A stretch of DNA of 64,000 nt from the NCBI GenBank assembly GCA_016218715.1, contig JACRDG010000017.1:1-64000 (forward strand). The letters are read 5' to 3'. How positions within the stretch are numbered: the first letter of the stretch is position 1; each line of letters begins with the position of its first letter. The DNA is from Desulfomonile tiedjei (GTDB taxonomy: Bacteria; Desulfobacterota; Desulfomonilia; Desulfomonilales; Desulfomonilaceae). This document shows, in pieces, positions 1 through 9,231 of this stretch. The translations under genes and the position numbers were made by a program. The notes under the pieces were generated by a model. It was given only the letters and a program-made list of their open reading frames with translations, had not been told where the DNA came from and did no database searches.

Positions 1-254
1 GAGTCGGTATTCGGTTTGGCCTCGTTCACCTTCAAGGTGCGGCCATTGAGATCCTTGGAATCCAGCTCCTGGATCGCCTTGAGACCTTCTTCGCGATTGG
101 CCATTTCGATGAATCCGAATCCCCGAGACCGGCTCGTGAACTGGTCAAGGATGATCTTGGCGGATTCCACTTCCCCGTACGCTTCAAACAAGCCCTTGAG
201 ATCTCCTTCATTGGAATCGAAGGACAAATTTCCGACGTAGATGTTAATACTCAT
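1..254 (-). CDS. RRM-domain RNA-binding protein (C-terminus cut by window edge)
   Basis: The reading frame starts at an ATG at 254 preceded by an AGGAG ribosome site and runs off the left edge, so the C-terminus is missing. The visible 84 residues form a single RNA recognition motif: IYVGNL near residue 5 is RNP2 and RGFGFIEM near residue 44 is RNP1, with aromatic residues at the RNA-stacking positions. Bacterial one-RRM proteins of this kind are small cytoplasmic RNA-binding proteins, often about 80-110 residues and often cold-inducible, with a short Gly/Arg-rich tail. No tail can be seen here. The family call is firm; its RNA targets are unknown. Confidence 0.9.
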   Translation of the reverse strand, partial: MSINIYVGNLSFDSNEGDLKGLFEAYGEVESAKIILDQFTSRSRGFGFIEMANREEGLKAIQELDSKDLNGRTLKVNEAKPNTD

Positions 255-821
255 TCTCTAGCTCCTTTTGACAGAGCACACCACGCGTTGTGCGTGAGTG
301 CGTTTACAGATACGAACAAGGGCTCTTGGTGAACGGGGATAAACCGGAAAGAATTACGGTGTGACGTCCTCGACACGGGGGCCTATGTCCCAGGGTCTTA
401 ATCCTTGCATGACGCCCGTAGTCCTTGACGCGAGGCCGACTGGAGAAACACAAGTTAAGCTTCAATTAGCAGACTAAGCCACCAAGCTCGGCTTGTCAAG
501 TGATTCTATCAGTAACCTAAGATTTCTTTCTATTCCTGCATCATATCAGAGAGGTATATCTGTTCCCGCAGGCACGATATTCCATTCATGCCAGAGGCGA
601 ATATGCGACCGAGCAGGAGTCCTGGGAGCCTATCGCGTAACCCCAGCAACATGATCCATCGTGCTACCCAGGTGACATCGGCGGTGTTGTCAGGACAAAC
701 AGAGGCTCCGAAAAGGTCTGACCGAATACGGGATCGGCCTGGTCGCCCTTTACCGAAATACTGCAAATCGACCGGCATCGTAGCACGTTGTCGGGACAAA
801 ATTGCGTTACGCGACAGACTC
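255..821. other. intergenic region, no gene recognised
   Basis: About 570 bp between two minus-strand genes. Short open frames exist on both strands but none has a ribosome site or resembles a known protein. It presumably holds the promoter of the RRM gene; cold-shock-type genes often have long 5' leaders, but no specific element could be identified. Confidence 0.5.
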
Positions 822-1964
822 CTACCCTTCCGGGTAGTCCGTCGTGTCTTCCTGTTCGCCTGAGACCTGGAACCGCTTCATGAAGCTTCGGTCGATGTAG
901 TCTTTGAGTTTGAACGCCAGCCTACCAGCCCATACCCATGAATTGCGCACAAAGATACCCGTGCCGTCTCCCAGGTTGAGGATGAGCATATAGGTCTTCT
1001 GAGGAATGAAAGCGGCCATTTCGCCGCCTTCAAGGGCAGCCATGAGATTTTGCTGCAGGATGGGATTCTGACGCACTGCGTATACGCCGACACGATCGAG
1101 TTTTTGTCCTTCGAGGCTTATGCAGTCACCACCGCCAAACATCGTTGGATGCTCCACGCTGTGCAGGTACTGCGTGACGAGGAGCGAACCATCCTCAGCG
1201 GTAGGGAGCCCCGACTCCCGAAAAATCTGGTACGGTCGCACCCCTACGGCCGGAAACACGAGATCGTAGGGTATTGCCTTACCGTCTGATAGGACGACAT
1301 GGCCGTCCCCGATCCGTTCGATGCGGACGCCTTCGATCACCTCGACGTCTCTCCTCCTTAATGACGCGATGGCCAAAGAGCGTGCCTTTTCGACGAAGCT
1401 CGGCAGGAGTCGGCGTCCCGTAACGAGCGTTATCCGTGCCTGTCTTTTGGCCTCGTTCACCAGGCGCCGGATATTGCCCGCTAGTTCCACTCCGGCCGGT
1501 CCGCCGCCCAATACGACGAGGCGAGGCGTTGTCCCTTCAATTGCGTCGATGATGGCTTGCCGGGCCTTGAGCAGATTCACGATGGGTTTGACCGGAAAGA
1601 CGTTCCGCATCGGGCCGTCCACAAGATCCGCGGGAACAAAGCTGCCTATGTTGAAGGAAACCACGTCATAGGGGATTTCCGCACCGTCATCCAGAGTCAG
1701 AACGCGGTTCGCGGGGTCGACGCGGGTCACCCTGCCCTGCACAAACCTCGCACCCCGGTCCTCTGCGAGCCTTCGTATGTCGAAACGTATTTCCCGGGGA
1801 GCGTAGATCCCCGAAAGCATTCCAGGGCCCATTCCGGAGTAGTAGTGTCTTTCGATGGGGCCGATCACGGTAACCCTGTGGCCTCGCTGCACGTAATCGG
1901 CCAGGTTGACCAGTGCCGTCAGATGGGCATGTCCGGCACCGGCGAATACAAGGTCCTTTCCCAT
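822..1964 (-). CDS. FAD-dependent pyridine nucleotide-disulfide oxidoreductase (NDH-2/SQR-like)
   Basis: A 380-residue flavoprotein. The N-terminus has a dinucleotide-binding fold with GAGHAHL in place of the usual GxGxxG ending, a variant I associate with the flavoprotein domain found fused to selenide-water dikinases and with NDH-2/sulfide:quinone reductase relatives. A second Rossmann motif, VVLGGGPAGVELA near residue 150, should bind NAD(P)H, and a third FAD contact is GGGDCISL near residue 275. There is no CxxC redox disulfide, which argues against a disulfide reductase. The likely role is electron transfer from NAD(P)H or another donor to quinone at the membrane face; the exact substrate cannot be read. 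It stands alone on the minus strand, downstream of the hybrid kinase gene. Confidence 0.75.
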   Translation of the reverse strand: MGKDLVFAGAGHAHLTALVNLADYVQRGHRVTVIGPIERHYYSGMGPGMLSGIYAPREIRFDIRRLAEDRGARFVQGRVTRVDPANRVLTLDDGAEIPYDVVSFNIGSFVPADLVDGPMRNVFPVKPIVNLLKARQAIIDAIEGTTPRLVVLGGGPAGVELAGNIRRLVNEAKRQARITLVTGRRLLPSFVEKARSLAIASLRRRDVEVIEGVRIERIGDGHVVLSDGKAIPYDLVFPAVGVRPYQIFRESGLPTAEDGSLLVTQYLHSVEHPTMFGGGDCISLEGQKLDRVGVYAVRQNPILQQNLMAALEGGEMAAFIPQKTYMLILNLGDGTGIFVRNSWVWAGRLAFKLKDYIDRSFMKRFQVSGEQEDTTDYPEG

Positions 1965-2122
1965 GGCACTTTCGTCCTCGTGGAGCCTCTCGTGTCTACC
2001 ATAGTGACGCTCTTGGGAATCAGCGGCACGCTCGACTATGCGTGCAAATCACCCGTGAACCGCTGAGGGACTCGGAGTCGACGGGCGACCCCCTTCTTGA
2101 CCCCGACGGTCCGGCGCACGCC

Positions 2123-4498
2123 CTACTTTTCGTCCAGGACATCCCGAACCGCCTGGAGAAGTTGCCTCATGTCAAAAGGCTTTCCGACATACCCTTTAGC
2201 GCCGAGCTGTACTACCTCTTTTTCAGAACCACCGGAAGAATATCCGCTGGCTATGAGCACTTTCGCTTCGGGGTTGATCTTGACAAGCTGTTCCATGCAT
2301 TGCTTGCCTCCCATCTCCGGCATGATGAGATCGAGTATTATCAAGGAAATGCGCTTCGTTTCCCTCCTGTAAAGCTCAAGGGCCTCCCTTCCGTTCCGGG
2401 CCTCAAGCACCGTGTAACCCGCTCGGTCTAAATAGCGTTTGCCCAGATCTCTTATGTGGTCCTCATCCTCGACCACGAGGATGGTCTCGGATCCACCCCG
2501 CGGCACGAGCTTTCCGGCCTCTTGGTTCGAGGCCGCGTCATCCTTCGTGACGGGCAGGTAGACGTCGAAGGTGGTCCCCTTCCCGGCTTGGCTGAAACAC
2601 TCGATACAGCCGCCATGTTGCTGGATCACCCCTTGAACGACGGGAAGCCCAAGACCGGTCCCTTTTCGAGAGTCCCAACCTTTGGTCGTGAAGAAGGGGT
2701 CGAACATACGATCCTTGGTTTCTGCGTCCATTCCGCGACCGGTGTCCGAGATGCGGAGCAGCACGTAATCGCCCGGTTTGGTACCATGATGCGTTCTGCA
2801 GAATCCTTCGTCCAGAATCACGTTCCGAGTCTCCACCGTGAGGATTCCGCCGTCGGGCATGGCTTCGCTGGCATTGACCGCCAGGTTCATGACGACCTGC
2901 TCCATTTGAGCCGGGTCTGCCTTGATGGGTGCCAGGTCATCAGCCAATATGAGCCTGATCTCTACCATCTTGGGTATCGTCTTGGACAACAACCGGTCGA
3001 TCTGCCTGATCCGGTCGTTGAGGTTCAATCTGCGGGGCTGGGCCTCCGTCTGCCTGCTAAATGTGAGCAACCTTTGGACCAAATCGGCTCCACTGCGGGC
3101 GGTCTGGCCTATCTTTTCGAGGTCGGAATGCCTGGGGTCGCTTTCTTGCGTCTCATCCAACAGTAACTCGGAATACCCGAGGATGATCGTAAGCATATTG
3201 TTGAAGTCGTGAGCTATCCCACCGGTCAATGTTCCAATTGCCTGCATCTTCTGGGCCTGGAGAAGCTGATTTCTGAGGCTCGCCCGTTCCTGCTCGGCGT
3301 GCTTGCGGGCGGTAATATCCATGATGATGGCGATGGTTCCCTTGTGAAGGTCCGAGGGGTCTATCGCTTTCAGGGTTATGTGGGCATCGAAGACGGCACC
3401 ATCCTTTCGGCACATGCTCGCGTCCGTGTCGTTCACCTGCCCGGTGCTCAGGCCGTCATAGAGGATCTTGCCAACCCGCTCGAATTCCTCTGACGTAGGG
3501 TAGAGTTGCCTCACACTGAAGTCCAAATAGCTTGCGTCATCCTGTTCGAATCCGAACATCTGGCCCCAGGCATGGTTAACCCAGACCATCCTCCTGTCCC
3601 TCGCCAGACCAATACCGACTGGAGAGGTGGCGAGAATCGTCCTTTGCAGCTCTTCACTGCTGCGCAGCGCCTCCTCGGTTCTCTTCCGTTCGGATATGTC
3701 GCGGACGACCGCCAGTATGCGTTCTTTGCCACCGATGACGGCTCTTTTCAGATTCACTTCGGTCCAAAATAAACCTCCATCCCTGTTTCTGGACAGCCAA
3801 TCGAAAAGCTGCGACTCTCCATCAGCCGCTTTTCTCACCCAGCGAACGGCATCCTCCTGCGAGTACGGAGGCTGACCGAAACTGATATCTCCCACTGATA
3901 GGTTTCGCGTTTCTTGGGCTGTGTAACCGTACATTTCACACATCTTCCGGTTCACATCGACTATGTTGCCGGTCTCCATGTCGTGCACCAAAATGGCGTC
4001 GTTCATGGAGTCGAAAACCCCGCGATAACTCCCCTCGGATTCCCGGAGTGCCTTTTCGGTCAATTTCCTCTGAGTGATGTCCCGAAGGAAGACAACCATA
4101 CCGGCAGGCTTTCCTGCATGATCGTTGAAGCGCGAGGCGCTTATACTGACGTCCAGAAGGCTGCCATCCTTGGTGAGCCGTTTTGTCTCGAATGCGTTCG
4201 CGACACCCCCTTCATCAATGATTCTCCTTATGTTCCTCATGGAAACGTTTCGTTCGGAATCCGGGAGATAAGGGATGCTCTTTTCCAGGACCTCGTCCCT
4301 GGTCCATCCGAAGGTCCTTACGAAGGACTCATTGATGTACAACGCATGGCCCTGCAAGTCGTAGATCACTATCGCATCGGGGGTGGAGTTCAAAAGCGAC
4401 TTATGGATTTCGTCCAACTGTTCGAGGCGGGAGATGCACTCCTTGCAGTCCTGCAACTCTAACAGAAGCTCCTCTTTGGTTTTTCCCGAATTCTCCAT
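2123..4498 (-). CDS. PAS-domain hybrid histidine kinase with C-terminal receiver
   Basis: A 791-residue sensor. The ATG at 4498 was chosen over a longer frame because GGGAG lies about 7 bases upstream. Order of domains: short coiled coil (1-30), three PAS domains (about 30-150, 150-275, 280-400), a HisKA dimerisation domain with phospho-acceptor His in GGIAHDFNN (about 430), an HATPase domain with DTGRGMD and GTGLGLPVV, and a receiver (about 670-785) with ILVVEDED and phospho-acceptor Asp in LIILDLIMP. There is no transmembrane segment, so it should sense a cytoplasmic signal. The H-box type and C-terminal receiver are typical of hybrid kinases that pass phosphate to a separate partner; no partner response regulator is adjacent. 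Confidence 0.92.
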   Translation of the reverse strand: MENSGKTKEELLLELQDCKECISRLEQLDEIHKSLLNSTPDAIVIYDLQGHALYINESFVRTFGWTRDEVLEKSIPYLPDSERNVSMRNIRRIIDEGGVANAFETKRLTKDGSLLDVSISASRFNDHAGKPAGMVVFLRDITQRKLTEKALRESEGSYRGVFDSMNDAILVHDMETGNIVDVNRKMCEMYGYTAQETRNLSVGDISFGQPPYSQEDAVRWVRKAADGESQLFDWLSRNRDGGLFWTEVNLKRAVIGGKERILAVVRDISERKRTEEALRSSEELQRTILATSPVGIGLARDRRMVWVNHAWGQMFGFEQDDASYLDFSVRQLYPTSEEFERVGKILYDGLSTGQVNDTDASMCRKDGAVFDAHITLKAIDPSDLHKGTIAIIMDITARKHAEQERASLRNQLLQAQKMQAIGTLTGGIAHDFNNMLTIILGYSELLLDETQESDPRHSDLEKIGQTARSGADLVQRLLTFSRQTEAQPRRLNLNDRIRQIDRLLSKTIPKMVEIRLILADDLAPIKADPAQMEQVVMNLAVNASEAMPDGGILTVETRNVILDEGFCRTHHGTKPGDYVLLRISDTGRGMDAETKDRMFDPFFTTKGWDSRKGTGLGLPVVQGVIQQHGGCIECFSQAGKGTTFDVYLPVTKDDAASNQEAGKLVPRGGSETILVVEDEDHIRDLGKRYLDRAGYTVLEARNGREALELYRRETKRISLIILDLIMPEMGGKQCMEQLVKINPEAKVLIASGYSSGGSEKEVVQLGAKGYVGKPFDMRQLLQAVRDVLDEK

Positions 4499-4619
4499 GG
4501 GGATCTCCCAGGACCGGTACCCTGGCCTGTTGCTGCGTTGCTCCGGCACGAAACCATGGCCAACTCACCCACGATACGGCCATACGACCGGCGAGCCTAT
4601 TGCTCCGCCGCTTCTTCCA

Positions 4620-5339
4620 TCACTGATGCTCTTGCTGCCCGCTCTTCTGGAATCGAATCCTTCCCTCCAATTCCTTCACACGTTGTTCCAGCTGGTCCTG
4701 TCTCGCTATCTCTTCCTCTCGGCTCTGGAGAGCGCCGCTGGCACCATCGCTCGGTTTTTGCGCTTCGCGTCGTCTCGCTTTCGCTTCCGCAGCGAGTCGC
4801 TTTTGCTCCTCGATCCGCACCTGACGAGCGGCCTCGAGACGGCGCTGTTCTTCAGCCTTCGTCATGACCCACCAGACCCCCGTCGCGAAGAACAGGACAA
4901 GGCAAACGGCTGCCCCTGACAAAATAATCCAAAACATTCTTCGAGAGGACCCGGACGTCGGTTGATACACGGTGTATCCCGGACCGCGGTCGGCGGTTCC
5001 CTTTTCAGGAGCCCCCAATGCATCGTACTGGCTGCCCGATCCTTCCAGTCTCATCCCGCACTGCAGGCATACTTCGTCACCCTCCACCGCCACCGTACCG
5101 CATACGGGGCATCGGAAAGAGACAAGCGTTCTGCTAATGGGCTCCGAGTCCTGATGGATGCTCTCTGTTGAGGATTTCGCCGGCAACTCATCGATGCGAA
5201 CCAAGCCCGAGGCGACTAATTTCGAGTAGACCTTTTCCGCATCCTGATCCGACAAGGCATAGTGTTCAGCCAATGCGTCGTAGCTCATCCCCGACTTGAT
5301 GTCGGCAACAAGCTCGCGCGCGCTAATCTTCCTGGCCAT
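4620..5339 (-). CDS. zinc-ribbon membrane protein with coiled-coil tail
   Basis: A 239-residue protein of unknown function, starting at an ATG with GGAGA upstream. Residues 1-50 are a predicted helical, HTH-like segment (repeat of Ala/Leu/Ser pattern ending in VASGLVRIDELP). Residues about 75-97 form a zinc ribbon, CPVC...CLQC. A single transmembrane segment follows at about 135-158, then a strongly charged Glu/Arg/Ala coiled coil to the C-terminus. The zinc ribbon is N-terminal to the membrane segment and so may be cytoplasmic with the coiled coil on the other side, or reverse. It lies 121 bp upstream of the hybrid kinase on the same strand and may be co-transcribed. I do not recognise a named family. 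Confidence 0.7.
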   Translation of the reverse strand: MARKISARELVADIKSGMSYDALAEHYALSDQDAEKVYSKLVASGLVRIDELPAKSSTESIHQDSEPISRTLVSFRCPVCGTVAVEGDEVCLQCGMRLEGSGSQYDALGAPEKGTADRGPGYTVYQPTSGSSRRMFWIILSGAAVCLVLFFATGVWWVMTKAEEQRRLEAARQVRIEEQKRLAAEAKARRREAQKPSDGASGALQSREEEIARQDQLEQRVKELEGRIRFQKSGQQEHQ

Positions 5340-5806
5340 TTCATCTCTCCGGATTCACGGACCGACAGTACAGGGCTTGATTATGACACATTCGGAATTC
5401 ATTGTGAAGGTAATGGGTTCCGCTAATGGGTGAAACTCGGCCGGGATCGCCGAGCACGGTCGGTTAGGGCGGTTGACACAAGTCGAGTCCTGCTCCATCT
5501 GGCCTTCGGAATCCGGGGATCATGGTTTGGGTGCCAAGCGTTTGGCGTCGCTCGCTTGTCCGGCACTGGTTGCCCAGGAATCAGGCGTCGCGCGAGGCCG
5601 GGCCGGCTCCAGTGAGACCCGTTGCAAGGAATTTGGTCGAATTGCATTCGAGAAATCCCCGATCGAGGCGCTACTCGGCCGCGTTCCCTCGGCACAATCG
5701 ACCGGAAGGTTGAGCCTCCCCTCTGAACCGGTACGCATTGAGAGTGGGGTTCGTTCCCAATGGGCTCCAGGTTAAATTTGCCGAACATCAAGAGTATTTC
5801 CAGCCG
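5340..5806. other. intergenic region, nothing recognised
   Basis: About 470 bp between two minus-strand genes. Several short overlapping frames exist on both strands with no ribosome site, no recognisable domain and Arg/Pro-rich composition typical of chance translation. No hairpin with a U-tract was seen. Confidence 0.5.
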
Positions 5807-6070
5807 CTAACATGTGCCAGTGGCGCAGACGGCGCAAGTATCTTTGCAAATGAACTCCCTCCGTGGATTCCACAAGTAGTCGTTCAGGCAACGCTCAAAA
5901 CAGGCCGCATACCCCGGCGCTTCGCTGGCAGGGGCCTTGAAAGGAAGCTCATCTCTCGCAGACTCCTTGCTGTCATACCGCTCTCCCGTGACGATCAGGG
6001 TGCGTATCATGAGGGCCACGACCGCCGCCCACGCTGCCACTGCGATGATTTGAGTTACCAGGATGTCCAT
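5807..6070 (-). CDS. small membrane protein with cysteine-rich tail
   Basis: An 87-residue protein. The ATG at 6070 is preceded by GGAGG at about 6 bases, which decides this start over an upstream methionine. Residues 1-28 form one hydrophobic membrane helix (MDILVTQIIAVAAWAAVVAL). The remainder is a soluble tail ending in a cluster of six cysteines (CFERC, CKDTCAVCATGTC). The cysteine spacing suggests metal binding or disulfides, but no known family fits. It is the only recognisable gene in a 1.4 kb stretch. Confidence 0.6.
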   Translation of the reverse strand: MDILVTQIIAVAAWAAVVALMIRTLIVTGERYDSKESARDELPFKAPASEAPGYAACFERCLNDYLWNPRREFICKDTCAVCATGTC

Positions 6071-6603
6071 CTGATCCCTCCTCATCCCTTTTCTCCAGTG
6101 CCGCTCATTGGCATACGCGGCACGCTTCAAAATGAAAGCCAGTGAGCCTTCGACGATCGCATCGTCCAATCTGCCTTGCAGACTTGAGACGCGTGGTACT
6201 CATCTTGGGCTCATGGCCGCTCGGATAGTGGAGCGCCGAGAGCCTACATGTACGCCTCCGAGCGATCTACGCCTGGGATTAAGTCTCCCGTGGTTCTCGA
6301 GGCGTTCTCCTATAAAGTTGGATGCCGTTGGATGGCTGAGAGATTCAAAGAACAGGTGGGCGCGCCTGCCAACGACACGAACGAACTGCCTGCTTTCAGT
6401 CACAGGGACCTATTGAGTGTCAGAGAGACGCCACAGTGACGCTCCGGATAACTGCCCAAAATAGCAGGGCATACGAGGGTCGTGTCCGACGGTCGCGCAG
6501 AAACCCGCGATTCTTGCCACGCCGGATAATTCCGCCCACGCGCTGCTGAACGCTAACCTCTTTGTTTTACGACCTTTTGTCCACATCGTTTCGTGACGGA
6601 ACG
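6071..6603. other. intergenic region, nothing recognised upstream of sigma54 site
   Basis: About 530 bp between a minus-strand gene and a plus-strand sigma54-type promoter. Candidate frames on both strands lack ribosome sites and similarity. Regulatory sites for the promoter at 6604 would be expected here, but no clear inverted repeat was identified by eye. Confidence 0.45.
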
Positions 6604-6619
6604 TGGCACGGAACGTGCA
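6604..6619 (+). promoter_or_regulatory. sigma54 (-24/-12) promoter
   Basis: The sequence TGGCACGGAACGTGCA has the -24 GG at 6605-6606 and the -12 GC at 6617-6618, exactly 12 bp apart as sigma54 requires. It matches the consensus TGGCACG-N4-TTGCA at all but one position (G for the first T of the -12 element). Transcription would start near 6630 and read into the small membrane-protein gene at 6720. Confidence 0.7.
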
Positions 6620-6719
6620 AAGGAAAACCCACACGCGCATAACAATAACACTACGATTGAAAGGGTCGAGCAAGGGGTGCTGGCTGTAATAATGCTATTT
6701 TGTTGAGGAAGGAGCCGAA

Positions 6720-6887
6720 ATGATGACAACGAATCACCATGTCGAACCAGTGATAGCCAGGCAGGGATTATCGATGCAAGAACTCATTTTGCGACAAAGA
6801 ATGATGACCGACGCCATCGTTACGTACGGCCTCACCATTTCCGTGATCGCCGCTGCGTGTGCGATCGCACTCTATATCCATTTGTGA
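6720..6887 (+). CDS. 55-residue single-pass membrane peptide
   Basis: An ATG with an AGGAAGGAG ribosome site 6-14 bases upstream opens a 55-codon frame. The first 30 residues are polar (MMTTNHHVEP...), followed by one hydrophobic helix (about residues 35-54) running to the C-terminus, the layout of a tail-anchored membrane peptide. It is bracketed by a sigma54-type promoter 100 bp upstream and a strong rho-independent terminator 89 bp downstream, so it appears to be a complete monocistronic unit. No family is recognised. The start, promoter and terminator together make it more likely real than its length alone would suggest. Confidence 0.7.
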   Translation: MMTTNHHVEPVIARQGLSMQELILRQRMMTDAIVTYGLTISVIAAACAIALYIHL

Positions 6888-6975
6888 ACCGCAGGCAATA
6901 GGCCGCTCCCTTTGGAACCCAGTGCATTCACCGGGCACACCGGCAAACTCACCGGAACGTGGCTGGAGGAAGCAG

Positions 6976-7010
6976 AAAGGAATTCAGGAAGTGACCTGAA
7001 TTCCTTTTCT
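6976..7010 (+). terminator. rho-independent terminator
   Basis: A perfect 13-bp stem (6976-6988 paired with 6995-7007) with a 6-base loop is followed by a T-rich run. It ends the transcript of the 55-residue membrane peptide. Confidence 0.9.
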
Positions 7011-7312
7011 TTATTCTTGCTACCCCGGAAAGGACCGAACGGGCGACTTGTGGATTGGGAATCAGGTCACTTTGGTTAGACCTTCATTATATCAGTAAGT
7101 TATGCCGGAACCTCGCCTTAAAAATATCCGCGACGGTCCACAACCGTCGGCAACGCGTTGTCCCCGCCGGATGACGTCAGGCGCAAGACTTTCTCGAAAG
7201 CTTGACCTGAAGCTTCCTTCAAAGTACAGTGCCCTGTGGGTGAATTGTGTCTCTTCGCGGCCCGCTCCAAACCGGAGAGGCGGCCCCAAGATCGTCGACT
7301 ATGAGGGATTCC
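7011..7312. other. intergenic region upstream of persulfide-enzyme gene
   Basis: About 300 bp with no convincing gene. It should contain the promoter for the gene at 7313, but no clear -35/-10 or -24/-12 pair was found by eye. Confidence 0.45.
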
Positions 7313-8965
7313 ATGAAAAGAGTATTTTTTCTGGCGTTCTGTCTGGCTCTTGCAATTGCTCAGACTGCTTTGGGAGCCGATATCAAAGACTCAGAATCCG
7401 CTACCCACGGATCGGATTCATCTACGTACCGAATCGTGGACACTTACGTGTTCCCGGGCTTCAAGGTGATCCAGTTCACGCTGCCCGTTCTCTCAGTGTA
7501 CTCATACCTTCTGATGAGTGACGGGGAAGCTTTGCTGGTGGACCCGGTTAGGGACGTTTCCTTCTATCTGGAGACCGCAAAGAAAGAAGGTGCAAGAATC
7601 AAGGGCGCTTATCTGACCCATTCCCACGCGGATTTTGTCGCGGGGCACACGGAAATCACGAAGGCCCTGAATCTGCCGATCTACCAGAGCCACAAGTCCG
7701 GCGCCAAATATCCAATCGTGGCAATGGATGAGAAGTCCAAAGTCAAAATCGGACAGGCCACACTGAAATTCATGGACACGCCCGGCCACACACCCGATGG
7801 GCAGTGCTGCGCTGTCTACTCCGATGACGACCCGGACAAGCCTAAACTTCTTTTCACGGGCGATGTGCTCTTCGTGGGAAGCGTGGGGCGACCGGACCTC
7901 ATGGAGGGGACAGTTCCCGCGGCCTGGCTCGCTTCGGCCATGTACGATTCCTGGACCGACAAACTGTCCAAGCTCCCGGATAGCGTGATGATTTTCCCCG
8001 CCCACGGAGCAGGCTCGCTTTGTGGAGCCCACCTCAGCGACGAACCCAAATCGACCATCGGTCAAGAAAAGGCTTCTAATCCTTATCTGAAGGCAAAAGG
8101 GAGAGGTGAGTTCGTTGCACTCGTTTTGCAAGGCCTGCCCGAGGCGCCTCAATACTTCCAGCACAATGCAAGAATGAACCGCGAAGGACCGCCGCCGGTA
8201 GATTGGGCCGCTCCGATGCCTGCTGAGATCAAAGCCTCCGCTGACCTTACCGAACCGGACAAGTATTACCTGGTAGACGTCAGAGATGCCAAGGACTATG
8301 CAGAAGGACACATTCCCAATTCCGTGAATATCGCTGTGAGAGGGCGACTGGAGAACTGGGTAGGCACCATGGTGCCGTGGGGGGCCCAGATGGTCCTGGT
8401 GGGCGATGCGGGACTCCTGCAAGAAGCCCGGCATCGGCTCCATCGAGTAGGTTACCGTGGCGACCTCATGACATTGGATTCATGGACCCAGGCGAAGCTT
8501 CCCCTCAAGCAAGGAAGTCCTGTCTCTCCTCGGGACCTGCATGCCCTTATGCAGAAGGGCCAAGCACCACTCGTTGTCGATGTGCGTCTCCCGGCGGAAT
8601 GGATGGCCCTCCGGATAGGTACGGTCCTGAACCTGCCTCTCAGCCATCTGGCAGAACTGTCTGCCAAACTCGACCCGGAGCAGCCCGTGGTGCTCGTGTG
8701 CAACTCGGCGTATCGTTCCAGTATGGCCACGGGCATCCTTGAACGTAAGGGTATCAAGAAGGCTCGGAACCTGGAAGGAGGCAGCCAGGCTTGGATGGAC
8801 GCAGGTCTTCCGGTGTACGAAGGGGAGAAACCCCCCGAGGCCGGGCTCGTGCCCAGCAAGGCGGTACCCCGGGGATCACCATCCGACAAGCAAGAAAGCC
8901 AAGCCGCAGAATCTCCCAAAGCGAAACGTACCCTCAAGCCCAAGGTTCCTGCCGAGGGTTGCTGA
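7313..8965 (+). CDS. exported MBL-fold persulfide dioxygenase-like protein with two rhodanese domains
   Basis: A 550-residue protein. The ATG at 7313 follows GAGGG at 5 bases and begins a signal peptide (MKRVFFLAFCLALAIAQTALGA), so the mature enzyme should be periplasmic. Residues about 40-290 are a metallo-beta-lactamase domain of the ETHE1/CstB type: THSHADFVAGH, GHTPDG, FTGDVLFVG and FPAHGAGSLCG supply the expected mononuclear iron ligands. Two rhodanese domains follow, about 310-405 and 420-510. The first has no active cysteine; the second has CNSAYRS with a catalytic Cys. Fusions of this kind oxidise persulfide sulfur and transfer sulfane sulfur. Family activity requires oxygen, which is notable in a probable anaerobe. 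The C-terminus is a Lys/Pro-rich tail. Confidence 0.85.
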   Translation: MKRVFFLAFCLALAIAQTALGADIKDSESATHGSDSSTYRIVDTYVFPGFKVIQFTLPVLSVYSYLLMSDGEALLVDPVRDVSFYLETAKKEGARIKGAYLTHSHADFVAGHTEITKALNLPIYQSHKSGAKYPIVAMDEKSKVKIGQATLKFMDTPGHTPDGQCCAVYSDDDPDKPKLLFTGDVLFVGSVGRPDLMEGTVPAAWLASAMYDSWTDKLSKLPDSVMIFPAHGAGSLCGAHLSDEPKSTIGQEKASNPYLKAKGRGEFVALVLQGLPEAPQYFQHNARMNREGPPPVDWAAPMPAEIKASADLTEPDKYYLVDVRDAKDYAEGHIPNSVNIAVRGRLENWVGTMVPWGAQMVLVGDAGLLQEARHRLHRVGYRGDLMTLDSWTQAKLPLKQGSPVSPRDLHALMQKGQAPLVVDVRLPAEWMALRIGTVLNLPLSHLAELSAKLDPEQPVVLVCNSAYRSSMATGILERKGIKKARNLEGGSQAWMDAGLPVYEGEKPPEAGLVPSKAVPRGSPSDKQESQAAESPKAKRTLKPKVPAEGC

Positions 8966-9013
8966 GGTGACTGAACCGTTGAGACGACAGAGGCGAGAAT
9001 ACTGAATCCAAGG

Positions 9014-9054
9014 TCGGGATAGTCCCTGCACGGTCCAGGACTATCCCGAGTTTT
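9014..9054 (+). terminator. rho-independent terminator
   Basis: A perfect 12-bp stem (9014-9025 with 9038-9049), a 12-base loop and a TTTT run follow the persulfide-enzyme stop codon by 49 bp. Confidence 0.85.
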
Positions 9055-9231
9055 CCATAGGAGGACATCTATTAGCCAGGTCGAACCGTCCGAATCCTCT
9101 TCTGAGACTACAACTCCTCTTCATGGGTTGTGTTTCTCAATCCGCGAGGGCTTCCGAAGGTTCTCCCCTTGCATTTCCGCATAACACTCAAAAGATCTTC
9201 ATGTGCTGTTCCGCTGATGCCCCCAGCGTAA

